From assembly GCF_002099425.1 (NCBI RefSeq), contig NW_018343973.1, positions 7,355,001 through 7,419,000 of the forward strand: a stretch of DNA of 64,000 bases, given 5' to 3'. The notes beneath the pieces are model-generated. The model was not told where the DNA came from and did no database searches. It saw only the letters and a program-made list of their open reading frames with translations. Origin of the DNA: Phascolarctos cinereus. Its lineage: Eukaryota; Chordata; Mammalia; Diprotodontia; Phascolarctidae. The position numbers and the translations under genes are program-made. Shown here in pieces: positions 42,961-54,690 of the stretch (its first letter is position 1; each line of letters begins with the position of its first letter).

Positions 42961-43495
42961 TTGAATCATTCCAAAATCACTATGTCCAAAATATAACCCA
43001 TTATCTTTCCTCCCAAACCCTCTTCACTGCTTAACTTCTCTATTTCTGTCAAAGACACTACCATCTTTCTGATTTACCACCTCAAAGGTATTTTGCCTAA
43101 TTTTCTTTCTCACTCCATCCATCCCCTACTCATTTATCCAACCAGTTCCAAAACCTGTTAATTATATCTCCAAAACATCTCATATCTGTCTGCTTTTCTC
43201 TACTCACACAGCCACCACTCTAATCTAAACCCTTGTTACCTCTCATCTGGACTATTACATTAACCTCTTAATAAGATGCTATGATTCTAGTTTATTCACA
43301 CCCCACTCATTCATTCACAAAACTGCCTAAGTGATATTCATGTTCTGAGATTAATCATATTTAGTCCCCTACTCAAAAACTTCTAATGGCTCCTTATTGC
43401 TTATTTGGTAAGATACAAATGCCTTTTTTTGCATTTAAAATCCTTTATTCATACCATGTCCAGACTACCTCTCCAAGTTTATGACACTTTATAGT
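42961..43495 (+). mobile_element. L2 A, right part
   Basis: atgtccaaaatataacccat, tatctttcctcccaaaccct, ctctcatctggactattaca (the 'LDYCN' block) and caaaaacttctaatggctcc follow directly on the text that stops near 42528. End of ORF2, no 3' UTR. Confidence 0.75.
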
Positions 43496-43499
43496 GGAA

Positions 43500-44188
43500 T
43501 GTGAACATACTGGACAAACTAATGTAACTGTATTTAATTATTATAAAAAACTTTTGATATGTATTATTACATGACTAATTAGGAATTCATCAGATTTTTG
43601 ACATAGTCTTTAATTTTTCATCATGAAGCTACACATCATATTGGTTACTAAGTGTACCTTTGAAAAACAGCCAATTTTTCTTAGACTGCTTTGATTTAAG
43701 TTTTAAGTGGAGTTTAAATCCATTTCCAAGCCACTGGAAGGAATTTGTTTATCATCATCTCTTGGATAAATTAATATCTTAACATTTTGTGACATCTGGC
43801 ACGGTACAAAGTCTGCCTTGTACTGTTTCATCTTCATAGGGCATTTTTATGTTTTTGTAACAATTTTGTTTCTCTGGACCTCTAAAATATTCATGAGTTC
43901 TCATTCCTTTAATAAGAAGAATATTTCCAGGATCAATGAAAGTTAGATAAAAAAAATCTCTTTTGGTGGGTGTTTTACATTCAGATGAAGATGCCCAAAA
44001 CTTACACAGTCCCCTGGATTTCTGTTCTTGAATGTAAAAGTTAGTTCATTAATAAAAACTATAATCCAGTCTTTGTATTACCTTTACTTATGATAAGTAT
44101 TTCCCCCATAGCAGCTGAAAGATTAACAGCTGCTTTTAAAAAAATTGGTGTTCTAACTTCAAGAAACCTATGTTGTACTGTAAAGAAA
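43500..44188. other. Unclassified DNA
   Basis: No repeat recognised. On the minus strand between 43680 and 44090 adjacent frames stay open for tens of codons, which is suggestive but not significant in AT-rich DNA of this length. Confidence 0.35.
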
Positions 44189-44189
44189 T

Positions 44190-44275
44190 CAATAATAATA
44201 ATAACAACATTTATCTAGTGCTTATCATGGGCCAGGCATTGTGCTAAGTGCTTTACAATTATTCTCTTATTTAAA
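44190..44275 (-). mobile_element. MIR fragment, antisense
   Basis: cttatcatgggccaggcatt, gtgctaagtgctttacaatt is the antisense 3' part of a MIR-type SINE. Confidence 0.7.
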
Positions 44276-44279
44276 TAGA

Positions 44280-45315
44280 ATAAATTAAAATTTCTTTAGC
44301 TGCCAGATCCCTCTGAAGATCTTTGATTGTCCCCTGAAAACTAATTAAGCCATTTCATAGTAGCTCTTTGTCAGTTCTTGGTCTTTCTGTTTTGTTTTAT
44401 TTTTATTTTTCCCATACCCTCATTTTCACAGCAGTGTGACTGATTTTGTTCCATTGTGTTCTTGAATAATCATTGAAATGCATGATTTCTTACAAGGGTT
44501 TACACTTTGTGATTTTTTAAAGGGTATTGGTGGAATCAATTGATCAGGTTTCTCCTTATCAACCTCCCAATACATAATAATAACTTACTTAAAACATAAT
44601 TCAGAAGTCTACTTTTTATAATTTCATATAATAAACTCTAAGATTTCAATACTTCAAACATATATTATTTTTCTCATAGAAGGAACCCCTTCACCTGAGA
44701 AAAACAATTGGATACAGCTAGAATACCTATGTTCTGTACCTTTCTTCACTCCACTGCACTTTTGGCTATGAGAGGTCCAGAAATCTTCTTCATCTGTGGA
44801 CAGCAGTTGGAATGCCCTCTCTGGAAAGGCTGATCTTGGAGTTAGAGTATATGAGGATCGAGGGGTTCTTCTTCCCAGTCAGAGGGTCCTCTGAGCTGGG
44901 AACCTAGTAAACTAAAGTGAACCTAGACTTTATTATCTGAAGGTCAGATGGCAAAAACCTGTCTGAAACAGTGCTGGACAGAGGCGGTTAGGAGATCTAG
45001 ACCCTAGTTCTTATTGACCTCAACTCCTGGACCTCTGTGTTTGAAATACTGGACAAAGTAGTCTCTAAGTTTCCTTCAAACTGTACTAGTCTGTAAGTCT
45101 TAACATATGGGTTTCATTTGACTCTTAACTCAGCTTCTATTCCAATAAAACTTGACTACTACTTGTCCAAATCTCTGCTGCCCCCTTCCTCCACCCCAGC
45201 CTTTCTCCCTCATTCCCAAACTCCTAGTTATAGTTCAGGACTTAATGATGTCAAGATTACCTTTCAGCTTTAAAATCTATGAGTAGACCATTTCAATTCC
45301 ATTCCATTCAATGAC
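44280..45315. other. Unclassified DNA
   Basis: About 1 kb with no firm repeat. A weak MIR-like stretch may lie near 44980-45090 (ttaggagatctagaccctag). Confidence 0.4.
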
Positions 45316-45317
45316 TG

Positions 45318-45478
45318 GATGCAGTGAAATATAGAGGAAGAATGCTGGGTATAGATCTAGAGGATCTGGGTTAAATAACTTGAGACACTTGTGATCTTGG
45401 GAAAATCATTCCTCATCTGTAAAGTGAAAAGATTGGGCTAGATGGACTTTAACATCCAGGTCTAAATCTGCGATCCAT
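45318..45478 (+). mobile_element. MIR-type SINE, worn
   Basis: aggaagaatgctgggtatag, gatctgggttaaataacttg, tcctcatctgtaaagtgaaa and gattgggctagatggacttt are in MIR order. Confidence 0.7.
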
Positions 45479-45479
45479 T

Positions 45480-45595
45480 GATCCATTCCATTCAATAATC
45501 TGTCATTAGTCTCCAACCATGTGTAAAGCTTTCTACTAGGTATTGTTGATATGAAGGCAAAGGGAAACATCCCTGTCCTCTAGGAATTACTTGTG
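45480..45595 (-). mobile_element. L2 3' end, antisense, worn
   Basis: ccattcaataatctgtcatt, accatgtgtaaagctttcta and catccctgtcctctaggaat follow the antisense L2 terminus. Confidence 0.55.
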
Positions 45596-45599
45596 ATCA

Positions 45600-46535
45600 T
45601 GATCCTTTCTGTCTCCAGTTCTTCTCTTAGTCATTTAGCTTTCTTTAAATTTTTTAAATGAATTTACTTACAAATCGATAATGGTTCAAGTAACTTGATA
45701 AGTTGATGCCCTTTTTATTTTATTTCATATATTTTTATGATAGTTTTTAATGAAAGAAAGTAAAATGAAAGCATGTTTCTTGGTCTCCAATTAGTTTCAT
45801 CTTAATCTTTGGGTTCTTGTCAGCTGAAATTTTGCTATTTGTAGTTTCTACATTTTCAAGTGATTTCAGTCATACTACTTTCCTCTTCTGGGGCTTCTAA
45901 AGCTGCTTTCATCAAAGATAAAAACCTTTGCTAATAGTTTCCCAAAGCAGCTTCTTTTTGAAGGAAGCATTTCAGTCATAGCTGACTTAAGGGTTAAGCA
46001 AAATCTCTAGGCAATCTCCCTTACCTTCCTTATAGCAAGAGAAACATTCAATTAGAGGACCAGGATTTTATGGAAAAAATAAGAAAGAAAGAAAAAGAAA
46101 AGAGCCTCAGGGCATGATGGCTGGAGAAGGTCCATGCTGCTATCTATTAGCAAGCCTGTTTCGTATAGTCAGACACTGTGTGCACCTCCCTAGAGTCTCC
46201 CTGTCATAAAATCACTGAACTGGAAGGGACATTGAGATGTCATCTATTTAGACTAGTAGTATCTTTTTTAACCCCCTGTTTTTCCTGTGGGTTCTAATGT
46301 TTCCTGGTACCCCCCATTTCACTCTTCTACCCTAAAAAAAGTGTCAGAATTCCCATATTGGGGAGAATAAAAGAATAATATCAAGATTCCCATAAGGTTG
46401 GCCCAAGAGAGTTGAGCCTCAATGGGATGAAAGTAGGAAGGGGGGCACGGGGCAAAATAATAATTAGTTATAAAAGGCATCAAAGCAATGATGAGGAAGG
46501 ATAGAGATAAAACTGTACTGGTTTGGAAAAAATGG
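45600..46535. other. Unclassified DNA
   Basis: No gene. A short antisense SINE-like start lies at 46205-46265 (aaaatcactgaactggaagg). Confidence 0.4.
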
Positions 46536-46539
46536 TTAT

Positions 46540-46690
46540 AGACATTGGCAAGAATAGATGCTTAGAGCAGAAAGGAACCACTGATATCATCTGATCTATA
46601 CTCCATATTTTATAGATCAGGAAATGGAAGCCCAGAATTAAAGTTACTTCCATAGGTTCACCCAGCTGCTTAGTGGCAGATCTGTGATTA
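46540..46690 (-). mobile_element. MIR-type SINE, antisense, worn
   Basis: ttttatagatcaggaaatgg, aagcccagaattaaagttac, cacccagctgcttagtggca, then the reversed B box region. Confidence 0.65.
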
Positions 46691-46844
46691 TGGTAGTTTA
46701 GGGGATAGGACGAAGGCTTCATGAAGAGATAAAATGTTGTGATGATACCACCAAACATCCATTTAGAATACCCCACTTCTAGTGTGTGGTCTTCAATCCA
46801 CTCCCATTCTCCCATTCCTTATCCTCCACTTAAACTGTCCCACA

Positions 46845-47510
46845 AATTACAAAGGGATCTCTGAGGCCATCTTCTAAAACTCATACTTGGATAAAGATTC
46901 CTGTGCACAATTAAAAGCTCTTAAGAAAGAGGAAAAATTTGCTTTCTCTGCATCCCAAGGCAGAAATCCATTTCACTTTTGGATAGCTCTAATTGTTGGA
47001 AGTTTTTTTTTTTTCTTACATCACATGTGAATTAGCCTCTTTGTTATTAATATCCATTGCTCCTATTTTTGTCTTCGAGGTTCAGCAGAACAAATCTAAG
47101 CCCTCTTCTACACAGTTAGCCCTTCGTATACTTGAGGATAGCCATCACAATTGTCCTTAGGCTTCATTTCTCTAGACCAATAGTCTCCAATTCCTTCACC
47201 CAATACCCTCCAAGGATTATTTTCAGTCTTCTAAATAGCCCAACACTCCTCTCCTGGATGAGCTCCATTTTGTCAATGTTTTTCCTTAATTGTGACCTGC
47301 CAGATGTAATATAATACTTTAGATGTGATTTGGCCAGGGCAAAGTATAGCATTATTTCCATTAATATAGCCTAAAATTGAATTAGTTTGGGGGATTTCAA
47401 TGGCACACTGTTGATTCATAATAAGTTTATACTTCACTAAAACTCTGAGATCTATTCCCAGTGGAAATCCTGCTACCCATACCTCACCCATCCTTTACTT
47501 TATCAGTGTA
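46845..47510 (-). mobile_element. CR1/L3 LINE, antisense
   Basis: Antisense 3' end and downstream ORF2 of CR1: tctctgaggccatcttctaa, tccatttcacttttggatag, ctctaattgttggaag, agatgtgatttggccagggc, then the 'AKAT'-type block reversed near 47360. Decayed; several short frames are its traces. Confidence 0.75.
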
Positions 47511-47544
47511 ATTTTTTTTAACTCAACTTTAGAAGACACAATTA

Positions 47545-47730
47545 TTGTACGGTAGAAAAAAACTTGAATCTAGAATTAGAGGATCTGTGTTTAAATCCTG
47601 ACCCTGAATGTTTACCATATATATGGTCTTGGGCAATTTAACTAAACAATCCCCAACCTTAGTATCCTCAAAATAAGAGGATTTTAAAAGATGATCCCTA
47701 CTGTTGCTCTCAGCTCTCTATCATCTTAGT
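47545..47730 (+). mobile_element. MIR-type SINE, worn
   Basis: tgtgtttaaatcctgaccct, ggtcttgggcaatttaacta, tcctcaaaataagaggattt and a SINE-type end. Confidence 0.65.
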
Positions 47731-47734
47731 AGTT

Positions 47735-48015
47735 TGTATGAGTCAAATTTTTTAAAAAATGTAATTATGTTCTATGGCTCAAATCTCTAATTTCTTGCTT
47801 CCCATAATTAACACCAATGATAGCTGTAAGTGCTGAGGGATAATCAAATGGCAATTTTGATTCCCAATTTTCCTTATAGCTAATCAATATTTTCCTATTG
47901 GCATCTGATCTAAATCTTAAATATATTCATAAGCTCATAGGAAAATAAAAAACAAAATACACATTCATTAAACAGTGATTTTTACTACCCTTCGTTTCCT
48001 ACAAAACCACAAAGT
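47735..48015. other. Unclassified DNA
   Basis: Nothing recognisable. Confidence 0.4.
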
Positions 48016-48019
48016 GAAG

Positions 48020-48200
48020 TAAGGTAATATTCATTTATATTTCTATAGTTCCTGGAGGTTTACAAAGTGCTTTTCTCATCACCACATTATGATATCCTAC
48101 GTGTATTTTTTTTTCAGTTGAGGAAACTAAATGTTGTCAAAAAGATTAAGTGACTTACCCAGGGTCATATAGCCAATACAGGCGAAGTATAGTATTTGAG
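48020..48200 (-). mobile_element. MIR-type SINE, antisense
   Basis: ctggaggtttacaaagtgct, ttcagttgaggaaactaaat, gattaagtgacttacccagg and gtcatatagcc. Confidence 0.75.
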
Positions 48201-48378
48201 GGCATTTGAAAATTTTCTATTTCTATGAAAATTGAAAAAGAAGAAAAATATAGGGATGAATTGTGATATCTCTGATCATATAAAATTAGAGGATTAGAAG
48301 ATATTTAAAAATGGGCTCTCTAATGCATTTTTATGTCTTTATCAGGATTACTCTAAACCATCATAGGTGGGTGAAAAT

Positions 48379-48625
48379 CAACAAGTATTTATTAGGCAGG
48401 TAGGCAAACAAGGGGATACAGTGCTGGACCCTAAGTTAGCAAGACTTGAGTTTAAATTCAGATTTAGACACTTACTAGTCATGTGACCCTGGGTAAGTCA
48501 CTTAACCTCTAGTTGACTCAGTTATCAGATATGTAAAATAGGGATAATAATAACTACCTCTGATGGTTGTTGTAAGGCTCAAACAAGAGACTATTTGTAA
48601 AATGCTTTATAAACTTTAAAGTGAT
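48379..48625 (+). mobile_element. CORE-SINE next to an L2 scrap
   Basis: The first 22 bases (atcaacaagtatttattagg) are an antisense L2 terminus. The SINE then reads gagtttaaattcagatttag, tgtgaccctgggtaagtcac, ttaacctc and ttgtaaaatgctttataaac. Full length. Confidence 0.85.
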
Positions 48626-48629
48626 AGAC

Positions 48630-48755
48630 ATGTATAAAATATATACATGCATATATATTTATATACACTTGTATATATGTATACGTATGTGTATATATGT
48701 ATAGTATGCATACACATATATACATATATGTACACACACACACACACATGGAAGC
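48630..48755. repeat. TA/TG/CA-rich microsatellite
   Basis: Alternating purine-pyrimidine run (tatatgtatacgtatgtg, ending in a CA run). It can adopt non-B shapes such as cruciform or Z-DNA. Confidence 0.85.
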
Positions 48756-48759
48756 TTGG

Positions 48760-48985
48760 TGGTACAGTGCATAGAGAATGAGACCTAAAGTCAGGAAGAC
48801 CTGAGTTTTGACACTTTCTAGGTATGTGACCCTGGGAAAGTAATTTAACCCATTTACCTTAATTCCTTCACCTGTAAAATGAGCTGGAGAAAGAAATGGC
48901 AAACCACTCCAGGATCTTTGCCAAGAAAACCCCAAATGGGGTCATGAAGAGTCAGACATGACTGAAAATGACTAAACAGCAACAT
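48760..48985 (+). mobile_element. CORE-SINE with marsupial tail
   Basis: ggtggtacagtgcatagaga, a shortened B box region, gtgaccctgggaaagtaatt, cacctgtaaaatgagctgga, agaaaaccccaaatggggtc, and actgaaaatgactaaacagc at the end. Confidence 0.92.
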
Positions 48986-49055
48986 ATATGTTATATAACC
49001 ATGTATATATGCATGTGTGTGTATATATGTATATATACACACACATACATGTACA
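48986..49055. repeat. TA/TG/CA-rich microsatellite
   Basis: Second alternating run directly behind the SINE. The SINE appears to have entered a longer repeat of this kind, or the repeat grew on both sides. Confidence 0.8.
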
Positions 49056-49194
49056 CACATGCTAGTTATTATTGTTATTATTATGTATTAAGCAAGTCCT
49101 TTTCAGCTTTTGATCTATAATGCTATAGTTATACTTTATGGTCTTTGCTTGCTAGTTTACTTTCTAATTCCCAAAGCAGAAATTAATAAAATCC

Positions 49195-49375
49195 ATACAG
49201 AAGAGAGCTCTGGCTCTAGCTTGTTCTGTTAACCTAGAGGGCAGAGCTAGGACCAATGATAAGAAATTAAAAGGAAAGACAATTGTGACTCAATATAATG
49301 ACAATCTTCCTTAACAATTAGAGTTGGCCCTGTCAGCAAAGTTCTTCAAAAGAGGATAGATGATCATCTGTCTGT
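49195..49375 (+). mobile_element. CR1/L3 3' fragment
   Basis: cttgttctgttaacctagag, ggcagagctaggaccaatga and cttccttaacaattagagtt match the sense CR1 3' region. Confidence 0.65.
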
Positions 49376-49379
49376 GGTG

Positions 49380-49535
49380 CCCTTGATCTTGAGCTGAAAG
49401 ACCTGATTTCAAAACACTACCTGTATATCCTCAAGTAAATCACTTAAACTCCCCTTAACCTGAGTTTCTTCATCTGTCAAGTGGAGAGAGAGAGTGAACT
49501 AAATGACTTCTGCAGAGCAAAAGAGGAGGAAGTTA
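49380..49535 (+). mobile_element. MIR-type SINE, worn
   Basis: ctgaaagacctgatttcaaa, atcacttaaactccccttaa, tgagtttcttcatctgtcaa and gtgaactaaatgacttct. Confidence 0.65.
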
Positions 49536-49539
49536 TTCC

Positions 49540-50055
49540 CGAATTGTTGTGCTGCCACACAGGGATATCAGAAAAGGAAAAGGAAAACACATGCTAACTA
49601 GGAATAGCATAGCCCCTATAGTTCCTCTGGCACCATATAGTAAGTAGCTTGGACATGCGATGTGATAAGCACTCTGGTAATAAGTGCCCAGATACTCAAG
49701 ATTCAAAGTTGAGTTTTTGGATAATGTCCTGACTGGGCACTAATAGGAATTTATTAGTGGCATGAGGCAGTGGTAGACCACTGAAATGAGAATATATTCT
49801 CACAGGAAACCAAACTCTAACTGTTCTATAGCTTAAATGATATTGAGATGGGAGAGGGGGTGAACATTGGTCTTCATGTCAGTTAAACCTTAGCATATGT
49901 GAGCCTGGGGGTCTGAAGCCAAACCAAGCCAGTTTTACCAGATCCCAAACTCTAAGGTCTGTTTCAATTCTAAATGAATTATAAATGTTGACTAAAATGA
50001 TAACTCTTAAATCAGATGGGTTGGAGAAGACAGTCTCTGGAATCTCTTCTAATTC
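49540..50055. other. Unclassified DNA
   Basis: Nothing firm. 50020-50060 may hold a SINE tail. Confidence 0.35.
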
Positions 50056-50059
50056 TAAG

Positions 50060-50435
50060 ATTATTTTCAAATAGCTTTCCAAAATTATCAGACCAACTAA
50101 AAACTCCGCCAATAATGCATTAGTGTGCCCATCTTTCCATGATTTTTCTGGAATTCACTATTCCCCATCTTTTGTCATCCCTGTCAAATTTCTGAGTATG
50201 ACGTGAAATTTCAGGATCGTTTTGTTTTACATTATCAATAATTTGGCACATACTTTCATGTGACTAAGTTTATTAATAGTTTGCAATTCTTTTGACAACT
50301 CTTCATTCATATCCTTTGACCACTCATTTACTGGGGATTGGCTCTTGGTCCTATGCATTTTTGTTATTTATGTATATTGGAAAAATTCTCTTATAATTGG
50401 TCTCTCTACTAGTAGTCTTTCACCTCTCCAATACA
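50060..50435 (-). mobile_element. Old L1 fragment, antisense
   Basis: aaaactccgccaataatgca, ttagtgtgcccatctttcca, ttcatatcctttgaccactc and ggggattggctcttggtcct are antisense ORF2 C-terminal text. Confidence 0.7.
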
Positions 50436-50439
50436 TCCC

Positions 50440-50895
50440 TTTATAAAGATGTAAAAATGATCTTTCAAGGCACAATTGTGAAAATTTAACCCTTCTGCTC
50501 AACACTCTAAAATGACTTCTTATTGCATCAAAGATAAAAACAAACACCTTAGCTTAGTGTTTAAGAACCTTCACAATCCTCTATTACCCTTCATTTCTAG
50601 CGTTATTTCATATTATACCCTCTACTTTCCAGACAAATTAGGAATACTACTTGTACTCCTAACTCAACTGTCTTTCTACCCTTCACATAGACATATATCT
50701 TTTGCATCTACACTAGGTATCCACCATGCCTGGAATGAATTCTTTCCTCTTCTCCTCTAAGAATCTTTGCCTTACTTCAAAGACCAGCCTATATATCACC
50801 TCATATTTGAAAACTTTCCTCATCTGTCCAGTTGTCAATGTTATCTCCTTTCTCAGGTTTCTTTGTATGGAACTTATTTGTGTGTTCAAGACATC
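50440..50895 (+). mobile_element. L2 fragment
   Basis: ccttctgctcaacactctaa, ttaagaaccttcacaatcct, gtatccaccatgcctggaat and cttcaaagaccagcctatat are sense L2 (end of ORF2 and 3' UTR). The 82-codon frame at 50512-50760 is its trace. Confidence 0.7.
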
Positions 50896-50929
50896 TATAT
50901 GTTAATAGAAATTTAAAAGAACAAAAACA

Positions 50930-51510
50930 TTCCAAATTAGATAAAAATGAACAATGAATATGAATAATTTTCAAAATGATAGTTGCAAATTATCAATAAC
51001 CATATGAAATACTGCTCTAGATAACTATTAATAAAATACATGTAAATTGATACAACTAAGATTTCATGACCTGCAAATTGGCAAAGATGATTAAAAATAC
51101 AAATAATCAATGCTAAAGGGGATGAAGTCACACCATTGCATTGTTAGTGGAGCTGTGAATTTTCAACAATTCTAAGACATTATGTGCAATTATTCAAGAA
51201 AAGTCTGGATATCTTTTTACCCAGAGATTTCACTGCTATGCATGTATGTGAAAGAAGTTAGAGAAATAAGGTTCTGTATACCCATTAGATATCCATAACA
51301 ATATGTTTTGTGGTAGAAAAAAAACCCCTGGAAATAAAATGGATGTTGCTTGATTGGACTATGGTTGAACAAATCATAATATATTAATATAATGAAGTAT
51401 TTTGTGCAAAAAGAAGTAATGAATATGAGAAGTTTAGAGAAACATGGAAGGAGACTCAGGAACTATTGGAGAGTAAAAAACAGACCCAGGAAAATGAAAT
51501 ACACAATTAC
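50930..51510 (+). mobile_element. Old L1 fragment, sense
   Basis: ataaccatatgaaatactgc, caccattgcattgttagtgg, agctgtgaattttcaacaat and tgattggactatggttgaac are strongly worn ORF2 C-terminal text. Confidence 0.65.
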
Positions 51511-51544
51511 TCTAATAGGTATTAAATCTCTGATTTTATTATTG

Positions 51545-51765
51545 TAGGGAACTCCTAGGTAAGGAAACTCTACCATTTCAGGTCAATACCTTCTCTGAAA
51601 CTTATAATTTTAGAGAATTACCTAGAACAGTTGGAGGCAAAACAACTTGCCCAGGGTCACATAGCCAGTATGTGACAGAGATGGGACTTGAACCCAGGTC
51701 TTCCTGGCTTTAAGGTCAGCCTGCTATCCATTATGCCACACTACCTTTCTAGTGACCAAAATAAT
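51545..51765 (-). mobile_element. CORE-SINE, antisense
   Basis: cttgcccagggtcacatagc, cagtatgtgacagagatggg, acttgaacccaggtcttcct and atccattatgccacactacc. Clear antisense SINE. Confidence 0.9.
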
Positions 51766-51769
51766 ATAA

Positions 51770-53300
51770 TTGAAAAAGAGGCCAACATGAAACTAAATGC
51801 TAAGTGATTTATAATAATCAATTTTGACCCAGGAGTAGAGGTTAAGAATTGAACCTCCCTCCTTTCCAGGAAAATTTGGATAATTCTAAGTATGGAATGT
51901 TGTTTATGCTGGTAGGGTTGCTGTTAGTGATTGGTTGTGCTTAACTATTGTACTTTGTTACAATGAAAGATCATGAGAAGTATTCTTTTGTACAATCTAA
52001 TGGGGGATACTGAGCACAAAAGGAAGTTGAAAGGGGAAGGTATAATGGAAAAGGCAAAGAAATTTTGAAGTCGTGCGGCCAGGCGAGAAATGCGATAGAT
52101 ACATACACAGGTACTCTTTATAGTTTTTCATGATGTTGTTTCACAATTGACTTTGGATCCTATCTGGAGTTAGAATCCCTATTACAGATAAAATTATTTT
52201 AATTCTATTTTAAAAATCTCTGTACAATTTACAACAAGATAATAAGCTATACTTGGCAGTGATAATTCTGCTTTCTCTGTTTCTTGAATTCCAATGTTAA
52301 CCCTATCTTCTGATAGGAAAGAAAAAAAAACAATGAACTGTAACACCACTTGGTGTCACTGTTAGTCTGTGTATTGTTAACAGATAAGCCATTTTCTCTG
52401 ACTTGTCCTAGACAAATTATAACTTCTTTTGAAGAAGGGTATTTTGAATTAAACTGGTCTGGATCTTTCAGATTTCAGCTAATATTCCTCCCTAACTAAT
52501 TTTTTTCTTTTAATTTACAAGGTAAATTTGGCAATGTGCTGTTAACAGTCAGCAATAAAACTTTATTGGAATCTTCAAAACCACTCATTTTGCTTCATTT
52601 TTTGAAATAAAGGACACTTCACGTAAAATCTTAGTTTTAAATTCATATCTACTTTAAAAATGGAAAAATATCCTTTTTTCTTCTTCAATTCCCCCTTTCT
52701 ACTATCTTGACTGAGAACAGAGACTTGAAAAAAATTCCTTAAAAAGTAGTTGTCAATAGACATATTCATAAAGTGTAAATCTTAGTACTTGGTTTTGATT
52801 TATTATTGCAATAGTGACAGAATTATCATTGATATTATTCTAAGGATGTTTTTAGTTTATGTATAAATTTAAACTATGTCTAGAGTAAGAATTATACTAT
52901 GCAAAAAATTCATTTCTATTCAGCAAATATCCAATAATCTGCAAAGAAGAACATGAGGAAAATTAAATGGAACAAAGAAAGGGAAGAAATCCCATTAATA
53001 GTTGATTTTAATTTTGTGGGATGGTAATTTGACAAATGGTACATCAAATATTAGCAGAGAGACATATCATGCCATTTAGCTGTGTATGTATTTAGTAGAT
53101 AGCCATTGAATAATATGAGAGCTTACTGACTTAAAATGTAACACCAACTTTCCTTTTCTCAAATTATAAGAACCTTAGCCATAAATTCACTGAGAAGGAA
53201 TTATGGCATACCTGAGCAGAGAACCAGCTCAGTTTTGGACAAATATAGTTGCTTTGATAAGCTAAATGAAAACTACAGAAAATCCAGGAGGAAACAGTTT
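51770..53300. other. Unclassified DNA, about 1.5 kb
   Basis: No gene. 51830-52060 faintly resembles an L1 3' UTR. An aataaaa signal at 52553 has no recognisable transcript before it. Candidate place for conserved non-coding sequence. Confidence 0.4.
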
Positions 53301-53305
53301 TTATA

Positions 53306-53307
<2 letters not shown>

Positions 53308-53359
<52 letters not shown>
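53308..53359. repeat. (GT)26 microsatellite
   Basis: Pure, uninterrupted GT array of 52 bases. Such arrays are usually length-variable. Confidence 0.98.
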
Positions 53360-53361
<2 letters not shown>

Positions 53362-53474
53362 CAGACCAACAATCTTAACCGCATTTCCTCCCTTAAAAGT
53401 TTTTTTTTCATGTGTCTTCTAGGCTTCTCTGGCTTTAAAAGCTTCCCATTAAAATTCAAATATCCAAGGAGAGT

Positions 53475-53680
53475 CACCGGGTCATGGGATTTAGACCTTC
53501 AAACTACCTTAGAGATCAAGAAATTTAAGACTTTTCTATTACAGATGAGAATACCAGGCTCTGGAAGAATACAGTGATCTGCCCAGCATCACAGGCAGTT
53601 GAGGCAGAAGTGGAGCCAGCATTTTGGTCTTTTAACTCTTACTCCGATGCTTTTCCATCACACTACTCTGGCTGTCTTCA
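53475..53680 (-). mobile_element. MIR, antisense
   Basis: ctattacagatgagaatacc, tggaagaatacagtgatctg, cccagcatcacaggcagttg and the reversed head. Confidence 0.8.
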
Positions 53681-53689
53681 GTAAATTAA

Positions 53690-53760
53690 CCAACTAACCA
53701 ATCAACATGCAATCAAGTGCCTACTCACTATGTGCCAGTCACTGTGCTAGGTTCATTTTA
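53690..53760 (-). mobile_element. L2 3' end, antisense
   Basis: aatcaagtgcctactcacta, tgtgccagtcactgtgctag. Confidence 0.75.
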
Positions 53761-53764
53761 AATG

Positions 53765-54004
53765 AGATTAATTGACATCCAGCTAAAAGCACCTATGCAA
53801 AAATAGAAAATAGTGTATGGGATAAAGCACAGATCTGAAAAGGTATGTGGGATGCTTCAACCTTTTTCACCAATTTTGATTACTCTTACAATTTTGGTTA
53901 AAGCATCACCTTTAAAGTCCACCTGCGTATTTAATCAAAACTCAGCCACAGATTTAGGTAATCTTGGTCCTATCAATCAATTTTAGTTCATTCCACATAC
54001 AAAG
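53765..54004. other. Unclassified DNA
   Basis: Nothing recognisable. Ends at the L1 target site. Confidence 0.4.
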
Positions 54005-54356
54005 AAAGTAATGCCAAGGCTACAGCCAAGATGGTGGAGTGGAGGCAGAAACTCACCAGAACTCTCTCAAATTCCCCTCCAAACAATTTTAAAATATTGC
54101 CTCAAATTGAATTCTGGAGTGGCAAAACCAACAAAAGTTGAGGTGAAACAGCTTTGCAGCTAAGACAACATAAGAAGTTGGCAGGAAAAGTTTGCTAGCA
54201 GCAGGGCTTGACAACAGCATAAGTGGCAGCAATAACTTGAGGAGCTTTCAGTCCAAAGATGGCAAGGAAGTCACATAGTTGGTTAGAAAGAGATTATAGG
54301 GGACTGGTGCTATGTTCAGGACCATAAGCAGTTCTGAGTGGCATAAAGGATCACTA

Positions 54357-54690
54357 GTACTTGAGGCTACAGATTAGTAGGGCCCTTATCATAATTCCTA
54401 GGTGGAGAAGAGTCTTTGTGGTCACTCAATGGAGGAGTAAGGATTCTAGTTTCAGTTTCAAGGAAGAAGGGAGCTCTAGCACTTGTAGCCAAAGGGGAAC
54501 AAAGTTTTGGTCAAATTTCCAGGGTGAGAAGAGTGCTTGTGATTGCTTACAAAGGAATAGGGATCCTGTTCTCAGTTTTAGGCAGAAAGGAACACTTGTA
54601 CTTGTGGCTGCAGGACAGCAAGGGATTTGGTCAGAGTTCAAGGGTTAATAGGACCAGCAGCATTCATAGCTACAGAGGAACAAGATACCT
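54357..54690 (+). repeat. Degenerate short tandem units in L1 5' UTR
   Basis: A phrase like cacttgtagc / tgcttgtgat / cacttgtact recurs every 54-66 bases, five or six times, each followed by a purine-rich stretch with ggtcaa or agtt. It may be monomer-like promoter units. The overlapping 94-95 codon frames here follow the repeat and are not genes. Confidence 0.5.

Noticed and set aside
48591-49060. Cysteine- and tyrosine-rich minus-strand frames near 48.6-49.0 kb
   Set aside because: They follow the TA/TG runs and a SINE read in antisense.
53266-53577. 103-codon frame with a VCVCVCV run
   Set aside because: Runs through the GT array and into an antisense MIR. No coding support.
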